The translations under genes were made by a program, and so were the position numbers. From Rhodospirillaceae bacterium (GTDB lineage Bacteria; Pseudomonadota; Alphaproteobacteria; Rhodospirillales; Magnetovibrionaceae), in contig NVTL01000040.1 of assembly GCA_002401565.1 (NCBI GenBank), forward strand, positions 10,692-22,598: a DNA stretch of 11,907 bases, written 5' to 3'. Shown here piece by piece: positions 7,594-11,907 of the stretch. Numbering within the stretch: the first letter of the stretch is position 1; the number at the start of each line of letters is the position of its first letter. A model generated the notes under the pieces. The model made no database searches and was not told the DNA's origin. It saw only the letters and a program-made list of their open reading frames with translations.

Positions 7594-8181
7594 CTAAAAG
7601 TCGCCAGAGGCACCGCGGCGTAACACATCGAGCATTATTTTTTTAACGCCAATAGATTCTTCTTTTAGGGCCGGAGGCAGGGGCAAACCACCATAAATCA
7701 TGGGGTCCATATTAAGGGTATAGAGCCACAACTGGCCTTGTTTATCTTCAATAAGCGTTATTCGGCACGGCAAATACGCACTGAAGGCATCCGTATAATC
7801 AAGCATCCGCGAGGCCGTCATGGCATTACAGAACATGTAAATTTTAACCTTGCGATAAGGTTTTCCACTCATGGATTCCACTTGTTTATAGAGGGGAAGT
7901 TCACCAACATTTTTTATGTTGAGTTCGTTCGCAACCATGCGAATGGTGACGTCCACCTCTTCAAAACTTTGCCCATCTTCAACTTTTGCTTTCCAAACGG
8001 TTGCCTCAGCAGCATTGCCCGTTTCCAGAATTTTATTGAACATGGCAATGTATGTGTCCATGGCTTTGGGGTCAAACTCGGCAAACCGAGATTGGATTTC
8101 CCAAACACGAGGCCCGGCAAGGGCGATGATTAAAAGCAGGACAACGCCAAAAACAGCTAATACATTTTTAATAAAATTCAT
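7594..8181 (-). CDS. membrane-anchored DUF302 protein
   Basis: A 195-residue protein with one N-terminal membrane helix (about 6-22), after which the chain probably faces the periplasm. Residues about 85-165 match the DUF302 style: LPLYKQVESMSGKPYRKV, then KIYMFCNAMTASRM, then AYLPCRITLIEDKQGQLW. Two cysteines, C118 and C139, sit in this core. DUF302 proteins are widespread, often in envelope or redox contexts, and their biochemical role is not established. The ATG at 8181 has AGGA about seven bases upstream. It lies 77 bases downstream of the arginine kinase gene in the same direction, so it may be its second operon gene, and it converges on trxC. The neighbourhood hints at redox or stress function, but this is weak evidence. 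Confidence 0.85.
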   Translation of the reverse strand: MNFIKNVLAVFGVVLLLIIALAGPRVWEIQSRFAEFDPKAMDTYIAMFNKILETGNAAEATVWKAKVEDGQSFEEVDVTIRMVANELNIKNVGELPLYKQVESMSGKPYRKVKIYMFCNAMTASRMLDYTDAFSAYLPCRITLIEDKQGQLWLYTLNMDPMIYGGLPLPPALKEESIGVKKIMLDVLRRGASGDF

Positions 8182-8258
8182 TCTCTTTCCTCATGATGGC
8201 ACGGTCGGGTTAAACGTGCTTTGACGATTACATACTGAAAACCTAACAGTTCATATGG
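8182..8258. other. gap between the arginine kinase and DUF302 genes
   Basis: The minus strand carries a short inverted repeat, GCACG and CGTGC separated by 11 bases (within about 8195-8220), with no following T-run. It is not a convincing terminator, so readthrough from the kinase gene into the DUF302 gene is plausible. Confidence 0.35.
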
Positions 8259-9344
8259 TTACGTTTTGGTTTCTAACAACCACAATGCCTTGGCCCCATC
8301 GAAAAGCCGTTGCATGATTTCGCTTTCGGTCACGCCCAAACGTGCACTGGGAGAAATGTCGATGATACCGCCCTGCCCTGCGCCAGAATGTTCACCGCCG
8401 ACACCGCGTACCGAAAGCCCAAATTTTTGCGCCGCAGCTTTTGCCGCGTCTAAATCTTGTCCACCCCCCGTAAGGTTAGGCAAGGCCATGTGCAAACTGG
8501 CGCGCATGGCGGTGCCCAAATTGGTTGGGCACGATGTGATGTAACCGTATTTTTCTGAATGGGCAAAAGCCGGAACCAGTGCAGAAAACTTTTCCAAACC
8601 AACCTGTAATCGGGCAAACAATGCGGCCAAATCACCGCCCCGTTTCATCGCCATAATGCGCAAGTGATCTTCTTCGCCAACCCACACGATAAAATCTTCG
8701 GCTGCGGAAATATACATGCCACGTCCATAAGGCCAATCGGATGAAATGCCGCCTGAATTTAAATAGCGATCGCCGCTCATGTCTTTGAACATTTGGTGAG
8801 CATCCACACGGGTCTGATAAGCCTGACCCTTCAATTCAAAATCTGAACCGGGGGTTAGGGAATAATACGCGCCGCAAAAATCCGCATCGTTTTTCAAGTT
8901 TTCAAAGGCCTTAACCATCACCTTTTCAAATTCAATCCGGTCGGCCTTGGTCATGGCACCGGGCAAAGGAAACGAGGCCACGTTTCGCCCAACCCGCACC
9001 CGCATGGATACATCACGCAAAGCTTCGTCGATGTCTTCCAAAGAACAAGCCGAAGCCGTGGCCGACCAGTCGTGTTTTTGGGCAATATCAACACCCGCAG
9101 AAATCTTATGGTAATCGCGGATCATCGGGTCCAACAAAGGACCAAAATCATCATAATCCACACTATGCTGAGCATAAGCCCCCATCTGGCTATCGGGATT
9201 ATCCAAACCAGATTTAATGATTTTCAAAACCCGAGCTTGATCATCTTTAGCCAAGCCAGAAAAATAATCCGCAGAAAAATGCCGAGCCATCAAATTTTCC
9301 GGGTGATCCAAACGCAGAGCTAAAATATCAGTCGCAACAGTCAT
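8259..9344 (-). CDS. ATP:guanidino phosphotransferase, arginine kinase-like phosphagen kinase
   Basis: This 361-residue protein is full length for arginine kinase (about 355). It has the small N-terminal domain (SGLDNPDSQMGAYA at about 45-58, where Gly and Tyr contact the guanidino substrate) and the catalytic domain. Phosphate-contacting arginines are visible at R115/R117 (MRVRVGR), R229 (EEDHLR), R281 (TAMRAS) and R313 (VRG). E224/E225 and the reactive C272 in CPTNLGT are present. The glutamate of GEH (E318) is the position that is Val in creatine kinases and Glu in arginine kinases, which favours arginine as substrate. The N-terminal domain and the DWPYGRG segment exclude McsB-type protein arginine kinases. 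It would reversibly transfer phosphate from ATP to arginine in the cytoplasm, as an energy buffer. The ATG at 9344 has AAGGA upstream. Substrate is inferred; the family is clear. Confidence 0.95.
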   Translation of the reverse strand: MTVATDILALRLDHPENLMARHFSADYFSGLAKDDQARVLKIIKSGLDNPDSQMGAYAQHSVDYDDFGPLLDPMIRDYHKISAGVDIAQKHDWSATASACSLEDIDEALRDVSMRVRVGRNVASFPLPGAMTKADRIEFEKVMVKAFENLKNDADFCGAYYSLTPGSDFELKGQAYQTRVDAHQMFKDMSGDRYLNSGGISSDWPYGRGMYISAAEDFIVWVGEEDHLRIMAMKRGGDLAALFARLQVGLEKFSALVPAFAHSEKYGYITSCPTNLGTAMRASLHMALPNLTGGGQDLDAAKAAAQKFGLSVRGVGGEHSGAGQGGIIDISPSARLGVTESEIMQRLFDGAKALWLLETKT

Positions 9345-9465
9345 GGCGGTATCCTTGTGTTTCTGAATATCAAAATAGTGTAGAGCATTTACCCCCCCAA
9401 AACACCCTCTTGCGGAACCAACGTTTTAAAGCAACTATTTAGAGTAACTTAAACCCGATTCGCAA
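9345..9465. other. divergent promoter region between kinase and KAP NTPase genes
   Basis: These 121 bases must hold start signals for both divergent genes. A run of seven C (9392-9398) lies about 48 bases upstream of the kinase start. No strong -35/-10 pair stands out; TTGCGG at 9410-9415 with AACTAT about 17 bases later is a weak rightward candidate. Confidence 0.4.
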
Positions 9466-11427
9466 GTGACAAACATGACCGATAAACCCAAAGAAGCTGT
9501 CTTTCACATCCTCCACGACCTACCAACCAACAACGACGCCTTCGGCCCGCACCAGAAAATTGCCGAGACCCTGGCAACTATGATCACTGGCCCAGCAGAA
9601 ACGCCGGATAAAGACACCGACCACGCCGGATACTTCGTCGCCCTAGAAGGCGGTTGGGGGTCGGGCAAGTCCACGGTCGTTAAGATGCTCCGCGATTGCT
9701 TAGGCAAAAACAAGGCCATCGAAAGCCAAACCATCATCTTCGATGCATGGGCACACAGCGGCGATCATCTTCGGCGGGCTTTTTTGGAGGTTCTGGTTCA
9801 TGGGCTTATTGCTAAAAACTTCCTCAATGATTCCGAAGCCTGGAAAGAGAAACTTGAAAAACTTTCAGGTCGCTTAGGCGTTACCACACAGAAACGAACA
9901 CCTACCTTTACGACAAAAGCAAAATGCTTTGGCTTGTCATTACTCCTCATGACCATCGGTGGGGTATTTTCAACGACAGCCCTTGGAAAACAAGAACATA
10001 TTTGGGACGTAAGTGAATACTCGTGGCAAATTTGGATAAGTCTAGGGGCAACCTTTTCACCCCTTATTTTTCTGTTTGTAACGTGGGGATGGGTACGTCT
10101 ATTTGGCAGTGCAGAGCAAATCAAAAACATGAACTCAACCCTGCTTAACCACGGGGAGGACAAAGTCACCATCGAAACACAATCAGCCCCCGACCCCACA
10201 TCCATTGAATTTCAGCGTATTTTCCAAGATGCAATCACTGAGGCCCTATCTGATCCAAAACGCAGACTGGTCCTCGTCGTCGATAACCTAGACCGCATCC
10301 CGCCCAACGATGCCATGCAGGTCTGGCGCACCCTTCAAACCTTCATCGACAAAAACGAGCATGACGAACAAGATTGGCAGGGCAAGCTGTGGACGCTGGT
10401 GCCTTATGATCGGGACAATTTAAAAACAACAGACTCCGAAAACAATTCGCTCGGGCATTTTGAAAAAATTTTCGACACCAGCCTTCATGTGCCAGCTCCT
10501 GCCCCTACACTCTGGCAAAGTTTCTTCAAAGGCTTACTTAGCGAAGCCTTCCCGAATGAAGCCCCCGAAGATCGCGCAAAAGTAATTGATCTCATGGAAG
10601 CTGTTGGCGGGTTGGATTACACACCCCGCAACCTTAAACGCATTATCAACAATGCCGGGCCAATTTACATCCAGTGGCGTTCTGAGTTTACACTGGCCGA
10701 TGTCGTTTATTATGTTTTGAGACTACGATTACCCTCACTCAATCCAGAACAACTAAATCCAACGATTGTTGCTGTTCTTGGCGAGAAGTATTTAATCAAA
10801 ATGGATGCTATTCAATTTAATGCACCAATTGAAATCGCCCGCGAAATTCAACTCATTTCATCGATCGAAATTGCCCTCAAACAAGGAAAATCTGATAACC
10901 TCCAATCTCTTTCAAAACTATCCAACAATTTTAAACAATTGCTCGCATGGACTTGCCAAAGGCACTTGCCTTATTGGAGTGGCGTTGCGATCTCATCAAG
11001 CGCTTGCAATCTTATGACATCGGGAATCTGGGCCAGCTTAGAGCCTGACCAAGCTTCCAAAATCAGAAATGTTTTTATTTCTTGCTTCGAGCAAGACCGC
11101 ATAGATTTCTTAAAAACATTACCTCAAAGTATCGTTGATCTTGGAAAATTATCTTTCATAAATGATATATGCAACAAAGCTTCTATCTCTCAAGTAATGA
11201 TAGAAGAGCTAATTTCCCTTTCAGAACAAATTAACTCATTTAGCAACCTTAAGCCCAGTGAATTTTCTAAATTCATAATTTACTTTACTCAAGAAGTACA
11301 CAAGACACAGCCTTCAATATTCGATGACGAAATGATAAATAAAATCTGTGCTCTTGATCCAATTCAAAAATACAACAGGCCTCCTGATATAGATGCTTTT
11401 AAGGTAGCACTCAGCACTCACAAATAA
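9466..11427 (+). CDS. KAP-family P-loop NTPase with two membrane segments
   Basis: A 653-residue protein with the Walker A motif GGWGSGKS at 62-69 and Walker B RRLVLVVDNLDR at 266-277 (D273, D276). A TPRNLKR segment (386-392) resembles the conserved arginine region of KAP NTPases. Between Walker A and B lie two membrane helices (about 154-174 and 188-212), the typical KAP insertion that anchors the NTPase on the inner membrane. Residues after about 410 are a variable helical region with no recognised domain. KAP proteins include the phage-exclusion protein PifA and many accessory genes of unknown role. The start is uncertain: GTG at 9466 or ATG at 9475, neither with a clear ribosome site. GC falls from about 53% (9661-9720) to about 28% (11221-11280), hand counted. 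The gene stands alone and ends at a strong terminator. Confidence 0.92.
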   Translation: MTNMTDKPKEAVFHILHDLPTNNDAFGPHQKIAETLATMITGPAETPDKDTDHAGYFVALEGGWGSGKSTVVKMLRDCLGKNKAIESQTIIFDAWAHSGDHLRRAFLEVLVHGLIAKNFLNDSEAWKEKLEKLSGRLGVTTQKRTPTFTTKAKCFGLSLLLMTIGGVFSTTALGKQEHIWDVSEYSWQIWISLGATFSPLIFLFVTWGWVRLFGSAEQIKNMNSTLLNHGEDKVTIETQSAPDPTSIEFQRIFQDAITEALSDPKRRLVLVVDNLDRIPPNDAMQVWRTLQTFIDKNEHDEQDWQGKLWTLVPYDRDNLKTTDSENNSLGHFEKIFDTSLHVPAPAPTLWQSFFKGLLSEAFPNEAPEDRAKVIDLMEAVGGLDYTPRNLKRIINNAGPIYIQWRSEFTLADVVYYVLRLRLPSLNPEQLNPTIVAVLGEKYLIKMDAIQFNAPIEIAREIQLISSIEIALKQGKSDNLQSLSKLSNNFKQLLAWTCQRHLPYWSGVAISSSACNLMTSGIWASLEPDQASKIRNVFISCFEQDRIDFLKTLPQSIVDLGKLSFINDICNKASISQVMIEELISLSEQINSFSNLKPSEFSKFIIYFTQEVHKTQPSIFDDEMINKICALDPIQKYNRPPDIDAFKVALSTHK

Positions 11428-11432
11428 AAAAA

Positions 11433-11458
11433 GGCGGCCCACGTGGGGCCGCCTTTTT
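11433..11458. terminator. bidirectional Rho-independent terminator
   Basis: GGCGGCCC (11433-11440) and GGGCCGCC (11446-11453) form a perfect 8-base-pair GC stem with a 5-base loop (ACGTG). TTTTT follows on the right and a seven-A run (11426-11432) precedes on the left, so it can stop both the rightward KAP gene (stop at 11427) and the leftward aminotransferase gene (stop at 11481-11479). Confidence 0.93.
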
Positions 11459-11478
11459 AATACTCATGGCCGCAAAGC

Positions 11479-11907
<429 letters not shown>

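Noticed and set aside
7588..7614. Imperfect inverted repeat (GGTGCTCT and AGAGGCACC) between trxC and the DUF302 gene
   Set aside because: It has a bulge, lacks a T-run on either side and extends into the DUF302 coding end, so it is not a convincing terminator.
8259..9344. Reading of the phosphagen kinase as McsB protein arginine kinase
   Set aside because: The small N-terminal substrate domain and the DWPYGRG/GEEDHLR pattern match true arginine kinases; McsB lacks that N-terminal domain, and no mcsA or ctsR gene is adjacent.
9798..10205. 135-codon minus-strand frame opposite the KAP gene
   Set aside because: Antisense to the membrane-helix region of the KAP NTPase, with no recognisable features.

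Overview
The window looks like chromosomal DNA from a moderate-GC Gram-negative bacterium, most likely a marine or aquatic alphaproteobacterium of the Rhodospirillales type. This placement is an inference from three things: the protein styles (subgroup-I aspartate aminotransferase, zinc-ribbon thioredoxin TrxC, a PocR/PAS/PP2C sensor), Sec signal peptides on two periplasmic proteins, and the base composition. No rRNA or tRNA gene is present to anchor it. I found no CRISPR array, insertion sequence, integrase or phage gene.

Layout. (1) Positions 6215 down to 1, minus strand, form a four-gene signalling operon: two solute-binding-like periplasmic proteins without any ABC permease, a 908-residue membrane sensor (periplasmic sensor region, HAMP, PocR, PAS, SpoIIE/RsbU-type PP2C phosphatase), and a GAF + HD-GYP protein cut by the window start. 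The last three genes are tightly packed (3-nt gap, then a 1-nt TAATG overlap). (2) Positions 6216-6477 are an AT-rich intergenic region, followed by an unrecognised 140-residue protein (6478-6900). (3) Positions 6901-7127 hold no intact gene, but the minus strand carries a protein-like stretch interrupted by an in-frame stop. (4) trxC (7128-7571, plus strand) converges on a membrane-anchored DUF302 protein (8181-7594, minus). (5) A full-length phosphagen (arginine) kinase lies at 9344-8259, minus strand, upstream of and codirectional with the DUF302 gene. (6) A divergently transcribed KAP-family P-loop NTPase with two membrane segments occupies 9466-11427. (7) A strong two-way terminator (11433-11458) separates it from the C-terminal part of an aspartate aminotransferase that enters from beyond the window end on the minus strand.

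How the genes may work together. The first operon reads as a ligand-to-second-messenger circuit. Periplasmic binding proteins could present a solute to the membrane sensor, whose output is a serine phosphatase, and the co-translated HD-GYP protein would hydrolyse cyclic-di-GMP. The arginine kinase would buffer ATP as phosphoarginine, a trait that is sporadic in bacteria. TrxC and the DUF302 protein suggest redox or envelope stress functions. The KAP NTPase stands alone and is a candidate accessory or defence-type gene: its own base composition falls from about 53% GC near the Walker A motif to about 28% near the 3' end in two hand-counted 60-base rows.

The best candidates for new biology are the permease-less sensor operon, the bacterial phosphagen kinase, the lone KAP NTPase and the repeat-expanded linker in TrxC.
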